64,000 bases of DNA from Camellia lanceoleosa (lineage: Eukaryota > Streptophyta > Magnoliopsida > Ericales > Theaceae). This document shows positions 45,725 through 57,000 of this stretch, in pieces. Numbering within the stretch: the first letter of the stretch is position 1; each line of letters starts with the position of its first letter. Under the pieces are notes generated by a model. That model was not told where the DNA came from. It worked only from the letters and a program-made list of their open reading frames with translations, and did not search any database. The stretch covers positions 103,020,182 through 103,084,181 of the forward strand of contig CM045761.1 in NCBI GenBank assembly GCA_025200525.1. Reading direction: 5' to 3'. The position numbers and the translations under genes were made by a program.

Positions 45725-46931
45725 AGTATTTCTTCAACTCGTCCATGTTGATAGGTTTGGAGAACTTGAGGCCATCTAAATCCATAAGAATGACAGCTCC
45801 ACCAAATCAGATAGATTTGATGTTATAAGGACCAGTCCAATTAGATCTGAACTTGCCCCTAGAGTCATGGATGGGAGCTTGGTTGTCTTTGAGCACCAAA
45901 TCCCCTTCTTCTAGATTCCTAGACTTAACTTTCTTGTTGAAAGCCCTAGCAATTCTGTGCTGATAACCTTGAACATGGTACAGTGTTTTCAGCCTTCTTT
46001 TGTCGAACAACATAAGTTCTTCAAACCTACTCTGCTGCTAATCTGCTTCAACTATTTGGCACTCAGCCTTCACCCGCAGCGATGAAACCTCAACTTCGAT
46101 TGGCAGAACTGCCTTCATCCCATAAACTAGAGAATACGGAGTTTCCTCAGTAGAAGTTCAAATTGATGTAATGTAGCCCCAAAGAGCAAATTGCAGCTTA
46201 TCTGGCCAGTCCCTGTAGGTTTCCACCATTTTCTGTAGAATGTGCTTGATGTTCTTATTGGCAGCCTCAACTACTCCGTTGGTTTGCACCCTATAGGTGG
46301 ATGACTTATGAAACGCCACGTTGTACTTCTCCAATAAGTTGATCACTTACTTCTTGACGTGGGAACCATTATTCGAGATGATCTCATTCGGGACCCCATA
46401 CCGGCGGATAATGTTATTCCTGATGAACTTAGCTACATGTTATGCTTTCAGCACTGCATAGGATTGGGCCTCGACCCACTCTGTAAAGTAGTCTATCGCC
46501 ACCAAGATGTACTCATGCTTGTTCGACCCGTTCGAAGTAACTGCCCCAATAACATCAATTCCCCAGACTGAAAATGGCCATGGTGAAATCATGTTGTACA
46601 GCTTCGACGGTGGGATGTTCATGCGATTTGCATAGATCTGGCATTTGTGGCATCGCCTAACAAAATCGATACAATCCTACTCCATGGTTGACAAGTAATA
46701 ACCCTGTCTGAGAATCTTCTGAGCTAGCATCACTCCGCTCATGTGCGATCCACACTCTCCTCCGTGGATGGCCTCCATCAGGTGCTTTGGCTCTTCAGTA
46801 TCAATACACAGTTTATGCATTCCCAGATGACCTCGTTTGTACAATTTACCCCCACAGATGATAAACTGAGCAGCCATTCGCCAAATTGCCCTCTTATCTT
46901 TGGCATTTGCCCTTGGTGGATAAGCCTCCTT
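45725..46931 (-). pseudogene. T2 integrase
   Basis: Reads leftwards after the archaeal-like RNase H. The zinc-binding N-terminus (46877-46640) has the AIHGGECGSHM histidines and CHKCQ cysteines. The catalytic core has VWGIDVIG with the first Asp and VEAANKNIKHIL with the Glu. The second Asp is lost: the expected D-N-G-S reads N-N-G-S in IISNNGSH near 46365. The C-terminal part (46013-45807) has RNLEEGDLVL and the GKFRSNWTGPY block typical of Tat integrases. Stops lie near 46680, 46440, 46347, 46156 and 46020. No chromodomain is seen, as expected for Tat. Integrase inserts the element cDNA into the host chromosome; this copy is dead. Confidence 0.88.
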
Positions 46932-47609
46932 TTATAAAAAGTTCCAGATGTCAAAGTACCAGCGGTTCTGATCTTGTACTTCATCTATCGCAGCGATTAG
47001 CTCGTAGGCCAGCACATACCTCTGTTCAATAATGATTGGACGCATCCGGACTCCCAAAGGGATGTTTATCATGGAAGATAGAGTTGATAAAGTGTCTGCG
47101 AACCTGTTGCTCTCTCTTAACAGATGCGAAAAGGTTAACTTCTCAAACCTAGGAATTAGAACATCCAGGGTTTGGTCATAAATTTTCATCATTTCTTCTT
47201 TAACCTTCCAGTCTCCTTTTGCTTGAGACACAACTAGGTTCGAGTTCCCGATGACATCCAACCTTTTTGCCCCTAGTTCTAGGGCAGCTTCTAAACCAGC
47301 GATACATGCCTCGTATTCTGCTTCATTGTTTGATACCTTGAACCGGAGTTTGAAAGCTAAAGGTATATGAGAATTGTCAGGTGCTATCAGCAACCCCTCT
47401 ATCCTATACCCGTACTGGTTAGACGCTCCATCAAAGTATATAGTCCAAATCTCTTCTTCGACATGCAGAATGGCCTCATCTGGGAATAGATACTCTACTG
47501 CTTCATCTCCCTCTACTAGGTGATCGGCTAGGAACTCCGCTACTGTTCTCCTTTTCACAGACTTGCGAGTCATGTACTTCAAATCAAATTCGGAGAAGAA
47601 AAGCAGCAA
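46932..47609 (-). pseudogene. T2 archaeal-like RNase H (aRNH)
   Basis: Open over 225 codons. It starts with the end of the classical RNase H/connection region (LLFFSEFDLKYMTRK) and then carries a second RNase H of archaeal type, the hallmark of Tat/Ogre elements. YFDGAS holds the first catalytic Asp, SNNEAEYEA the Glu, and ESNRFADTLS the last Asp. The third acidic position is lost: GNSNLVVSQ near 47250, where G-D-S is normal. That is a GAC-to-AAC change. The enzyme removes RNA from the RNA/DNA hybrid during reverse transcription. Apart from this residue the domain is well kept, the longest intact pol segment in the window. Confidence 0.9.
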
Positions 47610-48050
47610 CGGGCTAGCCTACCCATAAGTGCTGGTTTCTCGAAGAGATATTTGATGGGATCTAACCTCAAAACCAGAATTGTAGAGTGAGCTAACAGGT
47701 AGTGCCTCAACTGCCTGGTAGTTCATACCAAGGCCAAACAAGCCTTCTCCAGCGGAGTGTAACGGGTCTCATATTCCAACATTTTCTTGCTCAGGTAATA
47801 AATGGCCTTCTCCACTTTATCCTCAGATTTCTACGCAAGCATGCAGCCCATTGTCATGTCGGTTACTGATATATACAATATCAACGATTTTCTCGGCTCT
47901 AGCGGTGACAACACGGGTGGGTTCTGTAGATATTGCTTGATCTGCTTAAAAGCAACCTAGCATCGGTCATCCCATTGGAGTTTCTTTCTTTAGGAGACCA
48001 AATAATGGTTCACAAGTCAAGGTTAATTTTGCAATAAACCGTCTTATGAA
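47610..48050 (-). pseudogene. T2 RNase H / connection region
   Basis: Follows RT. Recognisable blocks are LILYISVTDMTMGCMLA, KAIYYLSKKMLEYETRY and LRHYLLAHST, the usual degenerate first RNase H of Tat elements. Stops fall near 47625, 47835 and 47957, and there is a break near 48050 where the RT frame ends. In Tat elements this domain has often lost catalytic residues and the aRNH takes over. Confidence 0.78.
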
Positions 48051-49099
48051 TTACACTTTACTCAAAAAGCCTCGCACCTCCTTTTCAATCCTTGGTGGTG
48101 GCATTTCTAAGATGGCCTTGATCTTGGAAGGATCGACTTCGATGCCGCTTTGTGTAATCCAGAACCCCATCATTTTCCCTACTGTGACACCAAAAGTACA
48201 TTTCTGAGGATTCAGTCGCAACCGATACTCTCTGATCCATTGGAAAATTTTCTTCAAGGCGGTGTAGTGGCCTTCTCTTTCCTTGGACTTGACAATCATG
48301 TCGTCCACGTACACCTCAACCTCTTTGTGGATCATATCATGCAAGATAGTGGTCGCAGCCCGTTGATAAGTAGCCCTAGCATTTTTCAAACCGAACAACA
48401 TCACCCTATAGCTGTAGGTCCCCCACGGGGTGGTGAAGGCAGTCTTCTCCCTATCTTCGGGTGCCATCAAGATCTGGTTGTACCCGAAAAATCCGTCCAT
48501 AAATAAGAGCAGCGCATGCCCCGCGGTGAAGTCCACCAATTTGTTGATCTGCGGCAGAGGAAAGTCGTCCTTCAAACTGGCTTTGTTTAGATCTCTGAAG
48601 TCCACACATACTCGAATTCTGCCATCCTTCTTCAGCACCGGAACTCTGTTGCCAACCAAGTAGGATACTCAGATACTAACAGGAACCCTACATCAATCTG
48701 CTTGGTGACCGCTTCCTTGATTTTCAGAGCCCAATTAGGGCGTATTCTCTGAAGCTTCTGCTTGACGGGTCGGGCCTCAGGGTCAAGAGGGATCAGGTGC
48801 TGTACAATCTCTGAATCGATTCCGGGCATGTCTTCACAGGACCACGTGAAAACATCTTTCAAATCTTTTAATAAAGCGACTAAGCGCTCGCGTTCCTCCG
48901 AAGACAATGTGGACTCGATCTGGACCAGATGTGGATCCTTCTCAGTACCAACATTAATTGAAGTGATTTCATCAACCAAAGGTTTTACAAACCTCTCCTC
49001 CTCTTGATCAATCAAATGTTTCAAAACCGGAGGAATTTCCTCCTCATCGTTTTCATCAAAGTTTTGAAAGTCCTGATTAATGCAATATACTAATGGCAC
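48051..49099 (-). pseudogene. T2 reverse transcriptase
   Basis: Two overlapping open segments. The N-terminal part (49099-48632) has DVFTWSCEDMPGIDSEIVQ and the PVKQKLQRIRPNW block. The core (48659-48051) has VCVDFRDLNKAS, FMDGFFGYNQI, FGLKNARATYQRA and the catalytic box VYVDDMIVKS, which is intact, then LRLNPQKCTFGV. The order and spacing are typical of Tat/Ogre RT. The frame changes near 48640-48660, between the EYPTWLAT block and VPVLKKDG. RT copies element RNA to cDNA inside the particle. The active site survives, but the frame break and downstream lesions make it inactive as a whole. Confidence 0.92.
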
Positions 49100-49105
49100 A
49101 AAAAA

Positions 49106-49513
49106 TTACTCAAAAGCAACAACAGTACCATTCTCATTAACAATTTCCAATTCGTCAGATTCTTCGGTTACAACCGACTCAAAAGAAAATGAAAAAGGCG
49201 ACCTGGACAACACAACGGCATCTGGGTTATCAACCCCAGGAATACCAAACTCTGACTCAGAAGAACTGGAATCTGATTCTGACTCCACAGACTCTGTGGA
49301 ATCAGATTCCAGTTCACTACCTGACCCAGAACTGCTAGACAAAAAGCCTTCCTCGTACTGCCAAACAAGAGAGGGTGCAGTAGATGCATCCAGAATGCTG
49401 GAAGAAAGGCCCACAGCCAGTTGGTGTCTAATCATGGAAATAGAGAAATCATCCCCCGAGCACTCCGGTATGATCTGAGGATCCGAGAGGAGACAAGCCA
49501 GCGCTGCTCCCAT
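49106..49513 (-). pseudogene. T2 acidic, Ser-rich linker before RT
   Basis: About 135 codons rich in Ser, Glu and Asp, including SESESD-type runs, between the G-patch-like part and RT. No domain recognised. Probably an unstructured spacer of the polyprotein; the plus-strand open frame over it is a shadow. Confidence 0.6.
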
Positions 49514-50157
49514 CTCAAAATCTGTGCCATCGGATGCATCCTCTCTGCACTGTTCAGCCTCAGCCGGTGGGTCAGTCTACTCTTCAGTAACTTCATCCCC
49601 TGGCAACTGTAAGTCAAAAAAGATCTCAAAGCCGGGCAAACGCCGCTTCTCTGAATTTAGCCATGGCTTTAGAAAGCCGCAAAATGGGAAATCTTTCCCC
49701 TCCCGGACAAAGTGGCCATTCAGGGTTCCTTGGATAGGTCTATGCACTAACTCATAGTGTTTCCCAGCTTGTTTAGCCTTGGCTCTTCCAGCCATCTCCT
49801 TTCCCTTTCTCACCCAGTCCTCTTTGGTAGGCATGTAACCTAGACCAAAGGTATGAGGGTTGTGCGGCACTTCTGCCAATGCAGCGACGCCCTTTCGGCC
49901 ACTCCTTCCAATCCTATCCTGGGCACATGTTGAAGTTTTCTCATGAGGTAAATAAATTGCGCACTGGCATACAGTCCCTCATCAACAGCTAGAATCTCTT
50001 GCACTACCCGAGCCTCAGCCAAGGTGAACCCAGACAGGAAGACATCCTCATCCCCGTATGCAATTTCCAAGATCAGTGTAGTAACCTCCATCGGCGGATG
50101 TATGGAAGAGTTCCCAAAAACAATTGCTACCCCCTTCCTATGGGGGTATTTCAGCAT
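49514..50157 (-). pseudogene. T2 region between protease and RT with G-patch-like motif
   Basis: Two overlapping open pieces. The first (50157-49840) has GVAIVFGNSSIHPPMEV and ILEIAYGDEDVFLSGF. The second (49879-49577) has HTFGLGYMPTKEDW, a glycine-rich motif like a G-patch, then PFCGFLKPWLN. Such a segment between PRO and RT is common in Tat/Ogre polyproteins. G-patch motifs bind RNA or helicases; the role here is inferred. A frame change separates the pieces. Confidence 0.65.
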
Positions 50158-50721
50158 CTAGTGTAAAGTGGAAGAGACAGCTCTTACTTGGTGCGGCCAC
50201 GGCCATCCAAGGAGTAAGTTGAAGGTGGCTGGAACATCCAGAACATGAAACTCGTTGTCCTGTTGGGCCGGGCCAACTTGAGTTCTGATCTGCACTAGCC
50301 CCATCACTTCTCGGCTGGTATTGTCATAAGCCCGAATCACCTGGGGGGTTGGTACGAAATATGCGGGCTTCAACCCAATAGCACAGGCCGTACACGACGG
50401 GCACACATTTATTGTAGATCCCGTATCAACTAAGACAATTCGTATCCACTTCTCTTTACACTCCACAAAAATGTATAACGGCTTGTTGTGCTTAGAGCCC
50501 TCAGGTGGTAATTCTTTATCTGTGATGATCAAAGTCGGTGAAGCGCCACCCGAGAACACCAGTCCCACCAACTGCTCGAGAGTTGTATCAATAAAAAGCT
50601 TAGCCTTGTCCATCGCTGATAGGACAACTTGTCTATGCACCCGCGAGGCCATGAGCAATCCCCAGATGGAGATGTCTGCTTGAATCTTTTTTAGCTGCTT
50701 CAGTACAGCCTCCTCCTCCAA
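50158..50721 (-). pseudogene. T2 retropepsin protease
   Basis: Open over 187 codons. The active site is RIVLVDTGSTINVCPS, with D-T-G kept. Then come QVIRAYDNTSREVMGLVQI and LLLGWPWPHQV with AVSSTLH at the end, the usual Tat protease C-terminus. An N-terminal helical part precedes it. It would cut the Gag-Pol polyprotein. This is one of the few domains here with no obvious catalytic defect, though no start and no link to an intact gag remain. Confidence 0.88.
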
Positions 50722-51540
50722 CAGTTTGTCCTTCTACTTTTCTATCTCCTTGTCTTTTCCGGATGCCTCTAGCTGGTCTAGGTGTAGGGGCTTAAAATAC
50801 CACCCACTCCGGGTGATGTGGCCGACTTCTTCGGTATACCACGTATCATCCGAGAGATTCTGTCCCCAGTCCTCATTAGTATGGCCCAGATGCAAATCAT
50901 CCTCTTCTCACCACATTCCCTCAGCAACCGACAAACAACTATCCAGTTCCACTGTAGTCATTTCCATGTTCACAACACATTCTGTCCCCATAGGGGCCTT
51001 GACTTTTCTATCCCTCTGATCAGTCTCAATCGTTTCTTGTTCAAACCACTTCAGCATGGCCTCTTGTTCTGTGTCAACTGTACAAATGCTGCTCAATTCC
51101 TGAGCACAATTATTCGTATCGGTGTTCTTCGGCTACTCCCCTGTGTTATCGACCGTTCTGGCCATTGCAGATGTTCCTGTTTCTGACTATCCCTATTTCG
51201 ACTAAAACTCCTCATCAACATCTGGCTCATCACTAAGCCACCCTGCATTATCTGTTGATCCATTCAGGTTAAACCAGTTGACGCGCACATCTCCCGGATC
51301 CTATTCATTGAAAGACTATAGATTAGCAATGTCCTCCTCAAGCTTTGCTAAATCATCCAGCCCCTGACTTGGCACGTCTTCCCAGACTACATTCACCTCA
51401 GTTTCCCCTGAAAATTCCACCTTCGGCTTGGCCTGATCGACCGGCGCAATAAAGCGGCAAGGGTTGTATTATTCTTCAGTTAAGTTTGCAGAGCCCTCAG
51501 GTGTGCCCTCTTCTATCACAGCCACCACCATGGGTTCAAG
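50722..51540 (-). pseudogene. T2 gag-pro junction, degraded
   Basis: By position the end of gag and the start of the protease precursor. Pieces are open (51096-50908 is acidic), but stops interrupt. No motif recognised. Confidence 0.5.
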
Positions 51541-53260
51541 TTAGGATATTGACGTGCTCATTATGCACAAGTCTGTGCATTTTGGAATGAACAATGCCGG
51601 CCTAGGCAGGTGGGAAATAGTGATGTATATGCTAGGGTCGTATGGGACGGCCATTGTTTGGATCAAGTTTACTTGCCTGGGTGGATGAGGGGGTTGGTTA
51701 TGTGGTGAAAGGGGGTTTGTGGTGACATTTGGCTTCTCAGGAGGCGCTATAACTTTATTGTCAATGAGATCTTGAATCTCATGACGAAGTCTAAAGCACA
51801 AATCAGTATCATGCCCATGCTGCTGACAGAAGGCACAATACTTGGCTGGGTTGTGTGTAGGAGGGAGAGGATTTGGCAATGGGCATGGTTCCAGGGGCTT
51901 CATATGCCCTTTTCTAATCAGGATCCTCAAGGCCACAAACAGAGACATGTAAAGTGGGGTGAAAACCCTTTGGCCCCAAGGTGGGTACTTTGTAGGTTGT
52001 GTGGTGGCTCTAGATGAGCCGGTAAAGAGTGTGGCTATTTTTGGTGTAGTGGCGACCATACCGACGTCAGAGGTCCTCGCAGCTGCATTGCTACTCGTAG
52101 CTGCATTCGAACTGCGGGTAAAGGCCCTCTTGGGCTGCTCTTTCTCATGGTCAATCAAACCCTGTTTCATAGCATCTTCTATCTGTACCCCAATCTCATG
52201 AAGATCCGTAAAGGTAGGGAGGGGTAAGACAATCATCTTCTGCAACAGCTTCGGTTGCAGATTCCGCATGACCATCCTTATTTGGTCTTTCTCAGCTGGC
52301 CTAGTGGTCATAAAGGAGGCCTTGGCCCTCCACCGAGTAATGAAGTTAGAGAAGCCCTCATTCGGCTCTTGCCTAGTTGCCTCGACATCACGAGTTGTGA
52401 CCTCGATTTGTGTATTATATGAATATTAGGCAATGAAGGCCTCGGCCATCTACTTCCAATTCCTCTTCACAAAATCCTCCAGTTTAGCATACCAGATGGC
52501 CGCAATACCCGACAGGGTCCGACCAAGAAGGGATACCTTTTGCAGTCTAGTCAGGCCCATGAGCCGCCGAATGTCTGAAAATAGCCTCAAGTGGGCCATA
52601 GGATCGCCCGAGCCGTCGAAGCAGTCTATGTGAGGCATTTTAAGTCTATCCGGTAATGTCACCGCTGAATCTGTGTAGCCGTCGTCTACATCTGGGATCG
52701 AGTTGACTCCTTGAGCTCGCTTCAACAGCTTCTCGAGCTTGCTCACTTTCAGAGCAGTAGGATCGACCTCAAACTCGAACGGTGCATTCGTTGGCTAGGA
52801 CGCTGCTTTGGAGGTCTGAGGTGGGACTGGCCCTACTAGGATGTCCGTATTCTCATAGACATTAGCTACTTCCCCAAGTATTGGAACCCTAGGTGTGGGT
52901 GGGTGTGAAGTAGTTGCTGCTGCATGTTGTGGTTGTTGATGCTGTTACTGTTGAAGCCTGGCAATTACCTCAACCTGCTAGGCTACAACCTCTGTTTGAT
53001 GAGCGGTAACCTCTGCTTGGCGAGCAACGTCCCGCTGTGTTGCCTCGATAGTCTGCTAGAGTTGACGCATCATTCCCTCCATACTGACTGATGGCTGCTG
53101 ATCTGACAGAACCGGTATATATTCCCTCTCTAAGGTAGAAGCAGAAAATTGAACTTCACAGAGCACAGATAACTGATGAACTGGTGAATTATGTTGAACT
53201 CTCCTCCATCTTGTAACTGGGGGTAGCGAAGCAAACACCGGTTGTCCTCTCACAAGATCC
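51541..53260 (-). pseudogene. T2 gag (Tat/Ogre type)
   Basis: Reads leftwards. An N-terminal Gln/Ala-rich, likely coiled-coil region (53100-52930) carries several stops where Gln is expected. The core (52746-52450) has VTLPDRLKMPHIDCFDGSG and LLGRTLSGIAAIWYAKLED. The 256-codon piece 52311-51541 has NLQPKLLQKMIV and the zinc knuckle CAFCQQHGHDTDLC, a complete CX2CX4HX4C motif that binds RNA. A proline-rich tail follows. It matches the T1 gag segment by segment. Gag forms the virus-like particle; the stops near 52430, 52795, 52945, 52980 and 53055 make it non-functional. Confidence 0.87.
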
Positions 53261-54066
53261 CCAGATCGATAAAGTCTCCTTACTCTTGTCGAGAGTGCTT
53301 GGAGGTAACTGCCTCGTCAGAAGCAATGATGAAAATACTACCTTGCAAAAAGAAAAATAAAGCAAAAAAAGGAAACAACAATCAGCAAGCTCACAGCACC
53401 TTGGCTTAGATAAAGACAACACACAGTTGAAATCATAAGCTGGACAATCTGTACTCAAACACTGATTTCTGCTCCCAAATTTTCTGCCACAACACTGATA
53501 CCCTCAAACACTGATGTCCTCAGACAGATACCCAGACTTGTAACTGATACATACATTCCTGTAGAGACACACCCTAACAGCACATATCAAGCAAGTAAGA
53601 GCCAAAACACCCCTATGGTGGGGTAGGGTTTACCTCTCCTAGTTTCGTCAGGAGCTAGGGTTTCACTACACACGCATGCAATTTCAAACAATCCTACATT
53701 CGGGTGAGCAACCTGTCCTAGTTTGGAATAGTCTCTATAGCTTCTGATATGCAACTAGGTCAATTGGTCAAAAAGAGTGCCATAGCAAGACCACCTAATA
53801 TACCTCCCGCTCCAAACACCGAGAAGTGAAAGGAGGATCAAACGGTACAATAGTAGTCCAAATCTGTGGTTTGTGTTCCCATCGTGGTAGAGCTCGCAAC
53901 CGGTCAGCCTTATAGCACACTTTTCCAAGCAAGCCTCCGGCAAACCATTCAGGAATAGCAGATGGCAAACACTGTGACTTAGGCGCACCAATGCAAATGC
54001 AATACAAAGAAACACATAAATGTAGATAAAACAACATATTATGAGTTCAAGTCAAGTTCTCTAAAT
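53261..54066 (-). mobile_element. T2 5' leader
   Basis: Untranslated leader matching 22240-22713 of T1 in its right half. Frames here are not conserved as protein, so no ORF1 is called. Confidence 0.65.
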
Positions 54067-54083
54067 CCCCAACAGAGTTGCCA
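54067..54083 (-). promoter_or_regulatory. T2 primer binding site
   Basis: Minus reads TGGCAACTCTGTTGGGG, five bases from the LTR end, starting with TGG as primer sites do. The sequence class is like Ogre primer sites reported to use an arginine tRNA; the tRNA identity is not verified. Confidence 0.7.
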
Positions 54084-54088
54084 GAAAC

Positions 54089-57000
54089 TGTAGACCCACT
54101 TTTCTTCGTGCGCCCCCCTTTCGGAGATGTGCGAATTGGTCTTACTACAGTTCGGGCTCCTGTCACAGTTCTGAATCTAATCTCACAAAGTGCAATATGA
54201 GACTAATAAACAGCAAAGAGTCCAATCTAGCAAATCATTTTGGAAAATAGATTTTGAATCAAATAATGCCAAAACTGGACTACTTTGCTAGATTACAGAG
54301 TCACCACCTAAATGTTTTGTTTTGGGAAAATTTAGGAAACCCTGATTCGGGCCAAAGGCCACGTGTCCGTCATCACAAAAGTTACCTCGGCTCGGGAACC
54401 TGGGTACGAGAGGGGAAGGTCCTGAAATGAGCACCCCCGCTCGCCCGATCAAAGATCGGCCTCTACTATCATGACATGTTGTTTTATAAACCTCATGTGT
54501 TCTTATCCGGTTATTAGCTAACTTTACTATATGGCGCACACATACAAGTATAGACTCAATCAAGAGAATTGGAACAAAACAACTCATGTTTTTTTTCAAA
54601 AATGGTTTGAAAATGCCACTCGCAAGTGTGCTAAAACGCAGATTTGCTACCCTGGGGTGGGCTTAACACAAAACATGATTTGCCACTTCGCAAAGTGAGC
54701 TTAAAACTCGCATTTATCGAATTGTCCCAATTCCAGCAACCAAGCCTTCACCCACAGGCACTCATTCAGTTAAACACTTAAGCAAATAGCCTCATGGCAA
54801 GCATGCTATCATGGCAACACTCACACTCATGCAAGTATGCTAAAGTGTAAAAACTTACAGTGTACTCCAAGCCAAAACAAAAGCTAGTTAAAAACAATGC
54901 ATGATCCTAACTATGCAAGATGCTTAATGCAACACAAGCAATATGCAACTAATTAAAACAATAAGATAGCCTCGCGGGCGAAAGAGACATGCATGCTCAT
55001 TGGCTTCTCCCGAAAATCCGTCGCTTTGCTGTCGGTTGACTCTGTTTATATTTGCCTTAACCTCTTAAAATCGAACCAACTTCCAAACTGCTTCTGCCTT
55101 AACTCAGATACATTTTTGCACAAAAAATGGACTGCTGGCCGGTCGACTAGTATAAGTGGCCAGTCGGCTACCTCAAGTGGCCAGTCAGCCACCTATTTTT
55201 CCAGGCTTCTGGTTTTGCTGTAACAAGGAACAACAAAGACACAACAATGTATTTGCAAGGAAATGTGTATACTGGCACCCTCTTCATTACTTCTCAAGCT
55301 TAAAGGAGTGTGGCACTTGGCTCTCAAGCCATCAATCAAGCATTTTCATGCATGATGGCCAAAGAATCAAGTGTGTACAAGCTTAGTGAATGCGCACATA
55401 AGACTCAAATGGCCACCACCCTATCATGCACGATCAAGGGTGACGACGACCAAGAAACTTGACATGTTTCATCACTTTGAGTATGAATCATCCCACATTT
55501 CTTGTGTTTGGATTAACGTCCGATCCAAACACATGCAATGCAAACAACATGCTTGTCTTAGTAATGTTTTACTTGATTCAATTTTATTTACTCATTTTAG
55601 CATTACCAAGCCATTCTTTAACTAATTTGTACAATGTGAAAGTCCTCTAATGAGAGATGGGTCAACCAAAGGATGGTTTAAGACATGAGAGAGTTCATGC
55701 CTTTGGCTAGGAGGAACCCTCAAAAGAGAGTTAAAGCCATTGAGCACAAGCTCTATCTCAAGCTTAAACACAAGCATAAGGTAACCAACGCTCAAAACAA
55801 ATGGAAAAATGAAGAAATGAGGGAGGTTGCAGAATTTTAGTGCTGAAATGGCATGCAAAAGACCTTAAATCATGCAAGCAACACATGCACAACATGTTAA
55901 GAGCCAAAAACATCAAAGCTAGTGAAGAGCATCACACAGGAGGCATTTAATACTAGGCTTAAATGACCGAACTAGCTCTAGACAGAGCTTAAACATTCAA
56001 AATCGGTAGCAAAATATTACTGGAATTGAAGCACAAAAAGCTATAAAATCATGCGCACATGTTGGCCTGCAAGCAAGACACAACTCTCAAAAGCAATGAA
56101 AGAGTGAAGTATGTGAGAGTGTGCCAAGACTATATACACTGAAATTACATGCTAAATGATGCTATATCATGCAATCCTCTCAAGCAAAGCATGTTAGAGG
56201 CTTTAAAATACAAAGCTAGTGAAGACCATTGGCACTACAACCACACAAAACAACGCTCATATGACCAAGACCACTTGAAACAGAGTTAAAGCAGGCTAAA
56301 TCAGCAGCAAAAACATGCTGAGATCACACTAACACAAGCTAGAATGATAGGCTAAATCATCAAGTATGCTAGGCTAGTAGGCATGATTGCACTACAAGTA
56401 CAAAAAGCAAGCAAGAAGTGTTCCAACCAACCAAAAATAGAGTTTAAGCATGTCAAAACAAAGCCAAAAACATGCTTGAACTAAGCTACAAAAAGGTACA
56501 AAAGCATGCTCAAATGTTAGGCCATCTATACATGCAAACAAGACACAAGGAGGGGAGGCCATCCCTCCTATTTTGGACCTCAAAACAAACTTTTTTCCAC
56601 TAAAATTCCCGTAGAATTCATTTGTGAAAAGGCCAAGAAAAGGGTATTTCAAAAGCTTTGAAAGATGGCTCAAAAAACTTTACAAGCCAAAGAGCAAAGG
56701 GAGGAAACCACCCCCTAACTAAACAAGGCTTAAACCCCCATTTTTAAATCTTAAAAATAGAGTTTTTTAGAGGTTAAAACCAGCTTCAAAGTAGCACACA
56801 AAGGTGGCCAAACAATGAATTAAAATAAGACTTAAAAGAGTTAAGTTCTTACCCTTGAAGCACAGCAACAAAACAGCAAGAATTCTGAGATAAAACCACT
56901 CTAAGAAGCTCAAACAAGGCCTCCAAGAACCTCAACTCCAAGGTGCAAGTGTTTAGTCAAGGGGTTGTAAGCAAATATGTAGAGAATTCCCACTTTCAAG

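Noticed and set aside
49080..49478. Plus-strand frame opposite the T2 acidic linker
   Set aside because: Shadow of the Ser/Glu-rich minus coding sequence.
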